Part shown: one piece after another, positions 32,512 through 42,116 of the stretch
How the letters are laid out: each line of letters starts with the position of its first letter
Position numbering within the stretch: position 1 is the first letter of the stretch
Assembly: GCA_041753515.1 (NCBI GenBank)
Contig: JBGSUE010000045.1
Location: 12,628-76,627 of the forward strand
DNA length: 64,000 nucleotides
Source of the DNA: JBGSUE01 sp041753515
Lineage (GTDB): Bacteria > Patescibacteriota > Microgenomatia > UBA10105 > UBA927
Reading direction: 5' to 3'
Made by a program: the position numbers and the translations under genes
Notes under the pieces: model-generated
Databases searched by the model: none
The model's input: only the letters and a program-made list of their open reading frames with translations
Told to the model about the DNA's origin: nothing

Positions 32512-35500
32512 TCAGACGAGCATATGAACATCATCAACAATAAGGGTCAACCGTCCATCTTTTTCATTCACTTTTCCTTTAACATAGACTGGCTGATCCT
32601 TCCGCCAGCTATTGACTGTTGCCGCATACGTTTTCGGGAATACGACCAACTCAATAGACCCGGACTGATCCTCCAGCCGGACAAATGCCATCTGAGCACC
32701 GGATGATTTGGTTGTAATGTGTTTGATATCACGCGGCAATCCGCCGACAAGTATAAAATCTCCAACCTGAGCCTGTGATATCTCGGATATCACAGTTGCA
32801 TTCAACGCTGTGAGTTTACTTGTGTACTTTTCCATCGGATGCGCACTCAGATAAAAACCAAGAAGCTCTTTTTCCCATGTAAGAAGGGTCGATGAGTCAA
32901 GATCATCAACAACAGGAAGGCTATCAGGCAATGTGTTGTGAGACTCCGAAACGTCATCAAACAATCCTCCCTGACCTGCATCTTTCGTTTTCTTTATTTT
33001 ATGCGAACGGTCAATAAGATCAGGCAGGACTGACAGGATCGAACTCCTGGCCCCGAATCTGTCCATAGCACCGGCTTTCGTCAGGCTTTCAAGAGTTTTA
33101 CGGTTGACTTTCTGCGAATCAACCCGCGAAATAAAATTACCGATTCCGGTAAACGGCCCATCACTCTTGCGTGTTTCAATAATACTTTCGATTGCTGCTG
33201 CTCCTACGTTCTTAACAGCAGACAGCCCAAAACGGATTTGACTCCCTTCAATGGTAAAGTCAATTCCGGATCCATTGATATCCGGAGTGAGAATATCAAT
33301 TCCCATGCGCTTACACTCACCGACGATGAGCGGAATTTTTTCCTCCCGGGCCGGACCTGTATTGGCACGAGATTCCGCCGAAAGCACTGCTGTCATATAT
33401 TCGACCGGGTAATTCGCTTTCAAATACGCCGTTTGGTACGCAATAATTGCGTAGCAGGCTGCATGGGCTTTGTTGAATCCGTATCCGGCAAACGGTTCAA
33501 TAAGATGGAAAATATCTTCCGCTTTCGTCTGCGACAATCCGTTTTTTACACAACCGGAGACAAACTTCTCTTTTTGCTTCTTCATTTCCGTGGGAATTTT
33601 CTTTCCGACAGCTTTCCTGAGTTTGTCTGCATCACCCCATGAATATCCGGCCAGCGTGATTGCCGTTAACAATACATCATCCTGATAGCAGATGAGGCCG
33701 TAGGATTGTTTGAGCACTTCTTCAAGCCGGGGATCAGGGTAGGTGATCGGTCCCGTCCTGTGTTTGCGGGCAATAAATTCGGGGAATACCTGCATCGGAC
33801 CTGGCCGGAAAAGGGCAACCATAGCCATCAGGTCAAATATCGATGAAGGCTGTAACTCTTTAATATATCTGCGCATTCCCCGCGACTCGAGCTGAAATAC
33901 TCCGGTCGTTTCCCCGCTTGAAAGCATCTTGTACGTTTTTTCATCATCATACGGAAGTGTTGACAGATCCAGATCGATACGTTTGGTCATTTTGATAAAC
34001 TTGAGCGCTTCGGACATGATCGTAAGATTGCGAAGTCCCAAAAAATCCATTTTGAGAAGCCCAACCCCGTCTTCGCCGACCGTATACATGTCATACTGTG
34101 TTGTAATCTTCTCGCCTTTGGATTCCCTCTGAAGCGGTGTGTATTCTTCCAATGGTTTATCCGCAATCACAACTCCCGCAGCATGTACCGATACATGCCG
34201 CGCAACTCCCTCCAATTTTTTGGCAACATCCAGAAGCTTTTTGGTATCCGGTTCAGTGCGGTAAGCAAGCGAAAGTTCGGGAGATTGGATGAGGGCCTGT
34301 TCGATCGTCATGGACCCCCCCTGAAATCCCGGAGGAATCATGCGTGCAATCCTGTCCGGTTGTGAGTATGGCATGCCCAGAGCCCGGCCGGCGTCCCTGA
34401 CTGCCCCTTTTGCCTCCATCGTGCCGAATGTGCAGATCTGTGCAACTTTGTCTGCACCGAATTTTTCCGTTACATAGGCAATGACTTCATCCCGCCGGTC
34501 ATCGGCAAAATCAAGATCAATGTCCGGAGGACTGGGGCGGTATGGGTTGAGAAACCGTTCAAACGGCAGCCGGAAATACAAAGGATCGACACCGGTGATC
34601 CGCAATATATATGACACAATTGAACCGGCACCGGAGCCCCGACCGGGTCCCACGCCAATACCGTGGTCCTTTGCCCAATTGACGAAATCCTGGACAATCA
34701 GAAAATACGTTGCATATCCTTTCGAATTGATAATAGTGAGTTCGTACTCAATCCGATCTTTCACTTCATCCGACAGATCTTTATACCTTTCCCGAACCCG
34801 TTCATACACCATGTGACGCAACAGGCTTTCAGACGTTTCGTCTTTCGGCAACGGATATTTCGGCAGGATCCATTTTCCCACAGACAGGTTGAGCGAGCAC
34901 ATATCGGCAATGCGCCGGGTATTCTGGAGTGCTTCAGGATATTGAGCAAACGCTGCTTCCATCTCATCGGCGCTTTTAAGATAAAAATCGGGAGACCCGA
35001 TCATACTCATCTTGCGGTTTTTATCAAGAATCGTTGTCTGTGTTCCCACACAGAGAAGAATCTCCTGGGCTTCAGCATCGTCCGCATTTATGTAATGTGC
35101 ATCGTTGGTGGCAACAAGCGGCAGACTCAATTTCCTGGCCAGTTTTACAAGTTCGTCATTCACTTGAACCTGTTCTTTTATCGCAGGATGCGATTGTAGT
35201 TCAATATAATAATGATCCGGTCCGAACAGTTCAGAATAGTTTTTTGCGGTCTTTTCCGCTTCGGCATATTTACCCTCCAATACAAGTCGCGGAATCTGTC
35301 CCTGAAGGCATGCGGACATGCAGATGACACCGTCATGATGTTTCGTCAATAAATCCCAGTCGATCCGTGGCTTGTAATAAAACCCTTCCAGATGGGCGAC
35401 CGTCACCATTTTCATGAGGTTCTTGTATCCTGTTTCGTTTTCTGCCAGAAGCACCAGGTGGTAGGGATGCGTATCGATATTTGCTTCCTTATCACGCAAA

Positions 35501-35721
35501 CTGCGTCTGGCAACATAGACTTCTACACCGATTATCGGCTTAATGCCGGCAGCTTTGGCTTTGAGGTAAAACTTGAAAGAACCGTACATGGCTCCGTGAT
35601 CGGTAATAGCCAGAGCATCCATCCCCAGTTCTTTCGTGCGGGCTATCAGGGGATCCAGCTTCCCCAACCCGTCCAGCAGTGAATATTCGCTATGGCAATG
35701 AAGATGGACAAATTGAGACAT
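32512..35721 (-). CDS. dnaE: DNA polymerase III alpha subunit
   Basis: A 1069-residue replicative polymerase: PHP domain from the N-terminus (HLHCHSEYSLLDG), Pol3 palm with PDIDLDFADDRR, helix-hairpin-helix region, and a C-terminal OB fold (DFILVGGLPRDIK). It is of DnaE type, not PolC, lacking an exonuclease insert. The ATG overlaps the TAA of the GGDEF gene (TAATG), so the polymerase is translated coupled to a signalling protein. Confidence 0.97.
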   Translation of the reverse strand: MSQFVHLHCHSEYSLLDGLGKLDPLIARTKELGMDALAITDHGAMYGSFKFYLKAKAAGIKPIIGVEVYVARRSLRDKEANIDTHPYHLVLLAENETGYKNLMKMVTVAHLEGFYYKPRIDWDLLTKHHDGVICMSACLQGQIPRLVLEGKYAEAEKTAKNYSELFGPDHYYIELQSHPAIKEQVQVNDELVKLARKLSLPLVATNDAHYINADDAEAQEILLCVGTQTTILDKNRKMSMIGSPDFYLKSADEMEAAFAQYPEALQNTRRIADMCSLNLSVGKWILPKYPLPKDETSESLLRHMVYERVRERYKDLSDEVKDRIEYELTIINSKGYATYFLIVQDFVNWAKDHGIGVGPGRGSGAGSIVSYILRITGVDPLYFRLPFERFLNPYRPSPPDIDLDFADDRRDEVIAYVTEKFGADKVAQICTFGTMEAKGAVRDAGRALGMPYSQPDRIARMIPPGFQGGSMTIEQALIQSPELSLAYRTEPDTKKLLDVAKKLEGVARHVSVHAAGVVIADKPLEEYTPLQRESKGEKITTQYDMYTVGEDGVGLLKMDFLGLRNLTIMSEALKFIKMTKRIDLDLSTLPYDDEKTYKMLSSGETTGVFQLESRGMRRYIKELQPSSIFDLMAMVALFRPGPMQVFPEFIARKHRTGPITYPDPRLEEVLKQSYGLICYQDDVLLTAITLAGYSWGDADKLRKAVGKKIPTEMKKQKEKFVSGCVKNGLSQTKAEDIFHLIEPFAGYGFNKAHAACYAIIAYQTAYLKANYPVEYMTAVLSAESRANTGPAREEKIPLIVGECKRMGIDILTPDINGSGIDFTIEGSQIRFGLSAVKNVGAAAIESIIETRKSDGPFTGIGNFISRVDSQKVNRKTLESLTKAGAMDRFGARSSILSVLPDLIDRSHKIKKTKDAGQGGLFDDVSESHNTLPDSLPVVDDLDSSTLLTWEKELLGFYLSAHPMEKYTSKLTALNATVISEISQAQVGDFILVGGLPRDIKHITTKSSGAQMAFVRLEDQSGSIELVVFPKTYAATVNSWRKDQPVYVKGKVNEKDGRLTLIVDDVHMLV

Positions 35722-36659
35722 TATAATCTTTCATTCGAAAATACAATTTTCGATTCATCAATTGTTTCATAAACAATTTGATTCTTTTTCTTATACGCCA
35801 GTTTATATACAACACCATCATTAATTTTCTCGGCTACCACAACTGATATTTTATTTTTACTTGTTCTGTGAATTTGTTTTGCGATATTCGATGCATGCTC
35901 AGCCCGTGAATAGATTATATCAACAGTATCATTTTCATCGGAAATTGTAACACCGAGATCCATAACAGGATGCAATAATTCTTCTCGCTGAGATGTACCA
36001 ATCTGGAGCCTACTGTTATGAACGATCCTTATAACCCGTAAAGCTGATTCTACTGTCGCATCCAGATTCGACAAAGTATGATCAACTCTCCTATCCATAA
36101 CATTTGGTAAAACAACACCAAATTCATCACCACCATACCTGCAAACTTCATCTTGTTGCCTAAAATTAGTTTGTAAAGTTTTTCCTACTTTTTTTAAGAC
36201 TCGGTCACCAGTTAAATGACCATGTGAATCATTAATAGATTTAAATTTATGTACATCCCCGAGAATAAGTCCTGTAGGAGCTTTATCTCGTTTATCACCA
36301 CAAAGATTATGTTCCAGCACAAATTCAAACTTCAGTCTGTTTCCACATCCTGTTAACGCATCAGTTTCGGCTGCTTTTCTATTTTGTTCGGACGCATCAG
36401 CCGATGCTGTTAGTACATAATCAGTTCCGCGTTTTTCCAATATTTTTAGTGCATCCTTACTGACTACAACACCATTTTTCAAATCTTTATTAGATACACC
36501 ATCAGTCGTTTTGACTATCGTATTTGCTTCCTCATGAGCGACAAGCGGATCAAGTATCATACCCCTCACTTCACCCTTTTTTGTATTTTTTCGTCCACGT
36601 ACAACTCCCGAATCAATAAGTGGCTTTGGAATTTCTATTTGCTGTCTGTGTTCACTCAT
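35721..36659 (-). CDS. GGDEF-domain protein (putative diguanylate cyclase)
   Basis: A 312-residue cytoplasmic protein without membrane or PAS segment. The GGDEF domain (residues about 95-240) has the signature CRYGGDEFGVVLP, metal and base residues DVHKFKSINDSHGHLTGDRV, and an inhibitory site RQQD exactly 5 residues before GGDEF, so both active and product-feedback sites look intact. About 90 N-terminal residues have no known sensor. It overlaps gatB by 8 bases and dnaE by 1. c-di-GMP signalling in such a reduced organism is unexpected. Confidence 0.88.
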   Translation of the reverse strand: MSEHRQQIEIPKPLIDSGVVRGRKNTKKGEVRGMILDPLVAHEEANTIVKTTDGVSNKDLKNGVVVSKDALKILEKRGTDYVLTASADASEQNRKAAETDALTGCGNRLKFEFVLEHNLCGDKRDKAPTGLILGDVHKFKSINDSHGHLTGDRVLKKVGKTLQTNFRQQDEVCRYGGDEFGVVLPNVMDRRVDHTLSNLDATVESALRVIRIVHNSRLQIGTSQREELLHPVMDLGVTISDENDTVDIIYSRAEHASNIAKQIHRTSKNKISVVVAEKINDGVVYKLAYKKKNQIVYETIDESKIVFSNERL

Positions 36660-37995
36660 ATTTTTTTAATTTTTCAAGAATTAATTGTTGTAACTGTACA
36701 ATTTCTATTTTTTTATCTGATTTTTTCATCACCTGACCCACGAGAAACATCATGACCTGGGTTTTGCCGGATTTGTAGTCTGCGACGGCCTTGGGGTTGG
36801 CGGCCAGAACTTCTTTCACAATTTTTTCAAGCTCCACATCGTCAACATCGACAGTTTTTGATGCTTCCACAATCCTCTCAACGAGTTTTGCAGACATCAC
36901 CTCATCAATGTCAATTTTCCGGTTGATCATCCAGTTGGCGATCTTTTTGGGTGACAGATCCCGCCCAACCCGTACGGCTTCCTCAAAATAATCGGCAACT
37001 GCAGCCGATTCGGTCAGTTGTGCGCTGTCTTGAGCATTGAGAACATAGTCAGACTCAAACCGTTTCCGTTTAGCATCGGGCAATTCTGGCAAGGTGGACC
37101 TTAGAGTGCTGATAAATTCATCGGTCCAGACAAACGGCGGAATATCGGGTTCAGGAAAATACCGGTAATCATCTGCCTCTTCTTTACTTCGTTGTGGCAC
37201 TGTTTCATTTTTCCCTTCATTCCATCCGCGGGTTTCCTGCTTGGGCGTTTCCCCTTTTTCCAAGAGTCCGATATGGCGTTTTGTCTCATAATCAATCGCC
37301 TTTTTCACAAAAGTATACGAGTTGATATTTTTCACTTCCACTTTATATGATGGCATTTTTTGAGATTTGGGATTTGGAACTTGGGATTTCATCACGGATA
37401 TATTCGGCTCGCACCGCATGCTTCCCTTCTCCATGTCACAATCTGAAATATCCAAGTACCTGATGATCTGGGTCAGTTTTTTGAGATATGCTTTAGCGTG
37501 ATCGCCGGAGAGGATATCCGGTTCTGTCACGATCTCCACAAGCGGCACACCGCTTCTGTTGAAATCGATAAGCGTTATGGGTTGGGTGTTGAGCGTTGTG
37601 TGAATGAGTTTTCCGGTATCTTCCTCCAGGTGGACCCTGCGGATACGGACGTCACCGTAGTCCGTTTCCACACAGCCGTTCACACAAAACGGCTGGTCGT
37701 ACTGGGAAATCTGATAGCCTTTGGGAAGATCCGGATAAAAATAATTTTTCCGGTCGAATTTGGACTCCAGGGGAATGTCACAACCAAGCGCCAATCCTAA
37801 ACGGATTGTCCATTCAATGGCTTTGCGGTTTGGGACAGGAAGGGCGCCAGGTAAACCCAAACAGACCGGACATGTGTAGATATTGGGTTTATCCGCAAAA
37901 AACGGATCGTTCTTGCAGCCACAGAACATCTTTGATTTGGTTTTCAGTTCGACATGCACTTCCATGCCAACGATTGTTTGGTATGTTTTATTCAT
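36652..37995 (-). CDS. gatB: Asp/Glu-tRNA amidotransferase subunit B
   Basis: A 447-residue kinase subunit of GatCAB, which amidates Glu-tRNA(Gln) or Asp-tRNA(Asn). Motifs TIVGMEVHVELKTKSKMFC, CPVCLGLPGALPV, NRSGVPLVEIVTEPD and the YqeY-like tail. The segment PNISVMKSQVPNPKSQK contains residues coded by a TTTGGGATTTGGAA-type repeat. ATG 37995 is preferred: a CAAAAT box ends 6 bases upstream and a TTGACA abuts it. It heads the gatB-GGDEF-dnaE run. Confidence 0.96.
   Translation of the reverse strand: MNKTYQTIVGMEVHVELKTKSKMFCGCKNDPFFADKPNIYTCPVCLGLPGALPVPNRKAIEWTIRLGLALGCDIPLESKFDRKNYFYPDLPKGYQISQYDQPFCVNGCVETDYGDVRIRRVHLEEDTGKLIHTTLNTQPITLIDFNRSGVPLVEIVTEPDILSGDHAKAYLKKLTQIIRYLDISDCDMEKGSMRCEPNISVMKSQVPNPKSQKMPSYKVEVKNINSYTFVKKAIDYETKRHIGLLEKGETPKQETRGWNEGKNETVPQRSKEEADDYRYFPEPDIPPFVWTDEFISTLRSTLPELPDAKRKRFESDYVLNAQDSAQLTESAAVADYFEEAVRVGRDLSPKKIANWMINRKIDIDEVMSAKLVERIVEASKTVDVDDVELEKIVKEVLAANPKAVADYKSGKTQVMMFLVGQVMKKSDKKIEIVQLQQLILEKLKKYE
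37362..37390. repeat. TTGGGATTT repeats inside gatB
   Basis: ATTTGGGATTTGG and ACTTGGGATTT follow each other within the coding sequence and add a short Pro/Ser/Lys/Gln-rich stretch to GatB between two conserved blocks. In frame; the protein core is not disturbed. Confidence 0.55.
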
Positions 37996-38028
37996 ATAGT
38001 TATTTTGTGTCAAGCCGAACGTATTATT

Positions 38029-38093
38029 GTCATGCCGAATTTATTTCGGCATCTCGTTTAAAACCAGATCCTGAAACAAGTTCAGGATGACAT
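38029..38093. repeat. REP-like element A (GTCATGCCGAA ... GGATGACA)
   Basis: Two hairpins, ATGCCGAA/TTCGGCAT and ATCCTGAA/TTCAGGAT, framed by GTCAT and ATGACA, lie between asnS and gatB. The form and ends match the widely scattered GTCATxxx...ATGACA repeats of many bacteria. Three related elements occur in this window. Confidence 0.75.
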
Positions 38094-38101
38094 GTGTCAC
38101 G

Positions 38102-39358
38102 TTACGGCTTAAACCGGTCCAAAATTCTAGGAAACGGAATAGTTTCACGGACATGATCAAGTTTGCATATCCAGGCTACCAGCCGTTCCAGTCCTACCCC
38201 AAACCCCGAATGCGGGACGCTCCCGTATTTTCGCAAATCCAGATACCATCCGTAATCATCCAATGAATAACCGTGCTCTTTTATCCGCTTGAGAAGTATA
38301 TCGTACGAATCTTCCCTCTGACCTCCGCCGATAATTTCTCCATACCCTTCAGGCGCCAGAAGATCACCGGCAAGGGCGCGACTTTCGTTTTTCGCGTCCC
38401 GCTTAAAATAAAATGCCTTAAAAGCTGTAGGGAAATGCGTCACAAAGAGCGGCCGGTCGAAATGCGTCATAAGCATCGTCTCGTCATCGTTGCCGAAATC
38501 TTCACCCTCTTTGATGTCGCTTCCCAGTTCATGAAGTTTTTGTAGAGACTCTTCATATGTCATACGGATAAATGGCTCAGTTGATGCTTTTTCAAGAAGC
38601 ACCGTATCCCTGCCGATCATTTCAAATTCCGTTCTATTTTCCGTTAATACAGTTTTCAGGATATGTTTAATCAAGCGCTCCTGAATCAAAAGATTTCCCT
38701 CGAAATCCACAAACGCCGCCTCCGCATCCATCATCCAGAACTCAATAAGATGCCTGCGGGTTTTGGATTTTTCAGCCCTCATGATCGGGCCGAAATCATA
38801 GACCCGCCCAAAACTTGCAATTGCTGCCTCCAGATACAGCTGTCCGGATTGCGTGAGATATGCTTTCTCTCCGAAATAGTCAAGCTCGAAAAGCGTTGTC
38901 GTGCCTTCGCATGCGGAGGGAGTAATAATGGGTGAATCAAACCGGATGAAACCGTCAGTATGTAAAAATTCCTCAATTGCCCGGTATATCCGGTCACGTA
39001 TGCGCAAAATTGCCCATTGCCTGCGGCTCCTGATCCAAAGATGGCGATTGGACAATAAGAAGTCGGGGCCATGCTCTTTTTTGCCGATTGGAAATTCCTC
39101 AGTCACTAACTGCACAATCTCTAAACTTTTTACGCTTAACTCTTTCCCTCCCGGTGCCCGTGGTTCGTCATGAATATCACCGGATACGCGGATTGACGAT
39201 TCAAGAGTCAAAGATTGTGCGCATGTAAATATTTCTTCTGATACGTCACTTTTCACTACTGTTGCCTGCAGAAACCGTTTTCCATCCCGAATATGCAGAA
39301 AAATGATCCCGCCGCTTGAGCGCTTGTTATACACCCATCCTTGAATTGTCTGTTTCAT
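38102..39358 (-). CDS. asnS: Asparaginyl-tRNA synthetase
   Basis: A 418-residue class II enzyme: N-terminal OB-fold anticodon domain (QGWVYNKRSSGGIIFLHIRD) and a catalytic core with IEFWMMDAEAAF, GEIIGGGQRE and the final GVGLERLVAWICK ... ETIPFPR. The EIIGGGQRE and IPFPR motifs favour AsnRS over AspRS. The ATG overlaps the gatA stop (ATGA) and has a GGAGG ribosome site. With AsnRS present, GatCAB is probably needed for Gln-tRNA. Confidence 0.9.
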   Translation of the reverse strand: MKQTIQGWVYNKRSSGGIIFLHIRDGKRFLQATVVKSDVSEEIFTCAQSLTLESSIRVSGDIHDEPRAPGGKELSVKSLEIVQLVTEEFPIGKKEHGPDFLLSNRHLWIRSRRQWAILRIRDRIYRAIEEFLHTDGFIRFDSPIITPSACEGTTTLFELDYFGEKAYLTQSGQLYLEAAIASFGRVYDFGPIMRAEKSKTRRHLIEFWMMDAEAAFVDFEGNLLIQERLIKHILKTVLTENRTEFEMIGRDTVLLEKASTEPFIRMTYEESLQKLHELGSDIKEGEDFGNDDETMLMTHFDRPLFVTHFPTAFKAFYFKRDAKNESRALAGDLLAPEGYGEIIGGGQREDSYDILLKRIKEHGYSLDDYGWYLDLRKYGSVPHSGFGVGLERLVAWICKLDHVRETIPFPRILDRFKP

Positions 39359-40764
39359 AATTTTGGCCTCCGTGTATGCCAATGGGTACTCTGTTGATAT
39401 GCATATCCCAGCTGCAACAATGTACTTTCAGAAAACATTTTCCCGACAAGCTGCATTCCGATTGGTAATCCTCCAGCGCTGAATCCGCATGGAATCGCGA
39501 GAGACGGTACACCAATGAGATTAATAAAACCTGTATACAGGTCCGCCATCATATTTTTAATCGGATCATCAAGTAGTTCACCAAATATCGGCGGAAGTGA
39601 CGGATTAACCGGAGCGATGATTGCATCATACTTTTTCAACGTCTCGGTATACGCAACTCTCAGCAGAGTTCTTGCACGTTGCGCCTTTTTATAATATGCA
39701 TCGTAATACCCTGAGGAAAGTGTGTATGTCCCCAACATAATTCGACGTTGGGTATCTTTCGTAAATACATCCCTATTCTTTCCGAATCGGATACCATCAT
39801 ATCGAGCTAAGTTTGAACTCGTCTCGCTGGATACAATTATGTAGTACATGGGAACTCCGTATTCAAGCATGGGAAGTGATATTTCTTCAATAGAAACCCC
39901 AAGGGATTCCCAAATCTTTATGGAGTCAAAAATTGCGGATTTATTCTCAGGATCTAAACCTTCACCAAAATATTCTTTTGGAAGTGCCAATTTTTTTCCT
40001 TTTACAGATTCACCCAAACATTCTGTATACTTGGGTACCTCCCTGCGTGAACTTGTTGCATCATATGGATCAAAGCCAGCAATTTGTTCAAGAACCAATG
40101 CACAATCATACGCTGAACGGGCTGTCGGCCCCATAGTGTCAAGTGATGAAGCGTACGCGATGGCTCCGTATCTTGATACACGACCATATGTTACTTTCAG
40201 TGCACTAATATTATTCCATGCGGCCGGATTTCTAATCGAACCCCCGGTATCTTCTCCTATGGCAAACGGACAATATCCTGCAGCTACTGCGGCTGCTGGT
40301 CCTCCCCCAGACCCGCCGGTACTTCGATTCACATCCCAAGGATTTCTGGGAATGGGATAATCAGTATTTTCATTTGTGGCACCATGACCCCAGGCATCCA
40401 TACTCATTTTCCCCAACAATAGTGCACCCGCATCAACCAATCGTTTATATACCGTAGCGCTATATGGCGGGATAAAATCGTTTAATAGTATAGATCCGGC
40501 CGTCGTACGCAGCCCGTGTGTAACATAGGCATCTTTCATCACAAAGGGAATACCAAAAAGCGGTAATTCTCTACCCTCACGATTTCTGTCCAACTGTTTC
40601 GCTTTGTCTAACAGTATATTTTTATCAATCAAAGATATACATGCATGAATCTGAGGTTCAAGTCTTTCGATTTGTTGATAATAAGCAGAAACCAATTCTG
40701 TAATAGATAGTTCACGCGAGCGAATTCGCTGTACTAAATCGGATATCGATAAATCGAATAACAT
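39355..40764 (-). CDS. gatA: Glu-tRNA amidotransferase subunit A
   Basis: A 469-residue amidase-signature enzyme releasing ammonia from glutamine. Catalytic Lys in FVMKDAY and the Ser pair in STGGSGGGPAAAVAAG and EDTGGSIRNPAA. It starts 1 base after the gatC stop (TAG-T-ATG). A longer upstream frame (to 40824) lies inside gatC and is not used. Confidence 0.95.
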   Translation of the reverse strand: MLFDLSISDLVQRIRSRELSITELVSAYYQQIERLEPQIHACISLIDKNILLDKAKQLDRNREGRELPLFGIPFVMKDAYVTHGLRTTAGSILLNDFIPPYSATVYKRLVDAGALLLGKMSMDAWGHGATNENTDYPIPRNPWDVNRSTGGSGGGPAAAVAAGYCPFAIGEDTGGSIRNPAAWNNISALKVTYGRVSRYGAIAYASSLDTMGPTARSAYDCALVLEQIAGFDPYDATSSRREVPKYTECLGESVKGKKLALPKEYFGEGLDPENKSAIFDSIKIWESLGVSIEEISLPMLEYGVPMYYIIVSSETSSNLARYDGIRFGKNRDVFTKDTQRRIMLGTYTLSSGYYDAYYKKAQRARTLLRVAYTETLKKYDAIIAPVNPSLPPIFGELLDDPIKNMMADLYTGFINLIGVPSLAIPCGFSAGGLPIGMQLVGKMFSESTLLQLGYAYQQSTHWHTRRPKL

Positions 40765-40765
40765 A

Positions 40766-41074
40766 CTATGTTTCGGAAAATACTGCAGGAACAACAAAAA
40801 AACCATTATATACGTGAGATGCATTTGCGAGGGCTTCTTCTTGGGATAACATTCGTGAATTATCTATCTCATCTTCCCGGAATACGTTTGTAAGTCCGGT
40901 AACCTGGGAAGTTTCAACAACCTGTTCAGTTCGCAAAGACTGAAGCTGTGAAACATAATGCACAGTAATGCTTATTTGTTTAGCTAATTCCATCGTCTGT
41001 TCAGGTGTAATAGGCAAATGAGCAAGTTTAGCGATGTGTTGAACCTCTTCCAATGGAATTGTCGACTGTTTCAT
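40766..41074 (-). CDS. gatC: Glu-tRNA amidotransferase subunit C
   Basis: A 102-residue belt subunit: VQHIAKLAHLPITPEQTMEL, VTGLTNVFREDEI and a C-terminal NASHVYNGFFVVPAVF. It stabilises the A-B interface. ATG 41074 is preceded by AGGAG. Transcription starts from a TATAAT (minus strand, 41114-41109) that overlaps the divergent promoter of the next gene. Confidence 0.93.
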   Translation of the reverse strand: MKQSTIPLEEVQHIAKLAHLPITPEQTMELAKQISITVHYVSQLQSLRTEQVVETSQVTGLTNVFREDEIDNSRMLSQEEALANASHVYNGFFVVPAVFSET

Positions 41075-41108
41075 AAATTTTATATAAACTCCTGAGTGTA
41101 TGTGAATC

Positions 41109-41123
41109 ATTATAGCGTATAAT
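41109..41123. promoter_or_regulatory. Overlapping divergent -10 boxes
   Basis: TATAAT on the minus strand (41114-41109) drives gatC with a leader of about 28 bases, and TATAAT on the plus strand (41118-41123) ends 6 bases before ATG 41130. The boxes are 3 bases apart, so the two promoters must compete. Confidence 0.6.
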
Positions 41124-41129
41124 AGACAT

Positions 41130-41423
41130 ATGCAAAAATACCAGGAATTCTACACGAGGATGATCGATGAAAACGAAAAAGCATTCAGCGCATTTTTTGA
41201 TATCCATGATAAATATTCTGCGTGTCCGGCAGTCTACCAGGATGAATTTACGAGGATTGGAAGGGAAATTCAGGACATCATCCGGGACTATGAAAGAAAA
41301 CTCTGCGGTCACAGCGAAAAAGGCATGTACAGCAAATTTTCCCAAAACCTGTCCGAAAAATTCTGGGGATTAGTCCGCAAAGATTTCCCCAAAATCGACT
41401 TTGTGGGGGTAAAGATTTCCTGA
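41130..41423 (+). CDS. Small unknown soluble protein
   Basis: A 97-residue, mainly helical, charged protein with one Cys-x-x-His (CGHSEKG). Family not recognised. The message should be leaderless since TATAAT ends 6 bases before the ATG. It stands between gatC and the repeat-bracketed membrane-protein genes. Confidence 0.65.
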   Translation: MQKYQEFYTRMIDENEKAFSAFFDIHDKYSACPAVYQDEFTRIGREIQDIIRDYERKLCGHSEKGMYSKFSQNLSEKFWGLVRKDFPKIDFVGVKIS

Positions 41424-41450
41424 TATACTTCATCCGACTGCCTCAAGAAC

Positions 41451-41470
41451 GTTAAAAAAACCGCACAACT
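41451..41470 (+). repeat. AACCGCACAA repeat, copy 1
   Basis: GTTAAAAAAACCGCACAAC shares 15 bases (AAAAAACCGCACAAC) with the complement of copy 2 at 41975-41992. Together they bracket the gene at 41506 in inverted orientation. Confidence 0.7.
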
Positions 41471-41505
41471 AAGTATTCTTCGCTTAAATAGAAAGGATTT
41501 CACCC

Positions 41506-41928
41506 ATGCTACGAAATAAATACGTAATCATCGGCTGTTTGCTGCTTTGCACAATCTGTTTGTATTTCACAAAAATCCATATAACGGACGGTCTGGATAC
41601 CCGGACGCTTTTCTGGATGATCGGCGGATTTCTCACAAGCCTTGTGCCGTTCGCCGCCCTGCTCAATTACATCTTTTCCCAATATCAATCATCCCCATCA
41701 CCGAATACATCATGGGCAATCATGAACAGAACCAACAATGACACCACCCTGGAAATTATCATTGTATGTACACTGTTCGGTATGCTGTGGACATGGATAT
41801 TAAGCTGGAATCCCAGTCCGACTGAGATGTATACTATGATACTTAGGATCATAGGAATCCTGACATTGGCCAGCGGTCTCATGGCGTTTATCATGTATGC
41901 AATCATGGGCGAACGGGACGCAGATTGA
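41506..41928 (+). CDS. Small four-helix membrane protein 1
   Basis: A 140-residue protein with four predicted transmembrane helices (about residues 5-22, 36-56, 82-100, 110-132). No family recognised. AAAGGA before the ATG can serve as ribosome site. It is bracketed by inverted AACCGCACAA repeats and followed by a long A/T-flanked hairpin. Confidence 0.65.
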   Translation: MLRNKYVIIGCLLLCTICLYFTKIHITDGLDTRTLFWMIGGFLTSLVPFAALLNYIFSQYQSSPSPNTSWAIMNRTNNDTTLEIIIVCTLFGMLWTWILSWNPSPTEMYTMILRIIGILTLASGLMAFIMYAIMGERDAD

Positions 41929-41935
41929 GCACTGA

Positions 41936-41993
41936 AAGTAAAAAATCCACAATCTTTTAGTGTGGGGCAATTTCAGGTTGTGCGGTTTTTTAC
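41936..41993 (+). terminator. Long hairpin with AACCGCACAA arms (copies 2 and 5)
   Basis: GTAAAAAATCCACAATC pairs with GGTTGTGCGGTTTTTTAC over about 17 bases with two mismatches and a loop of about 22 bases. The A-run and T-run arms make a bidirectional intrinsic terminator. The right arm is the best preserved copy of the AACCGCACAA repeat. Confidence 0.7.
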
Positions 41994-42065
41994 TTTAACT
42001 GTATAAATTCCTATGTATAAAAATCTTCCATGAGGTACACCCGGATGAGAAATATTTCTTGACTC

Positions 42066-42095
42066 TTGCATTAATTCTTATCGAGTATCTATAAT
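42066..42095 (+). promoter_or_regulatory. Promoter of membrane protein 2
   Basis: TTGCAT (42066-42071) and TATAAT (42090-42095) are 18 bases apart. The start codon is at 42219, leaving a leader of about 115 bases, exceptional in a window where leaders are usually absent. Confidence 0.55.
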
Positions 42096-42116
42096 ACCAC
42101 TCCCTGCCGGCTCGTT

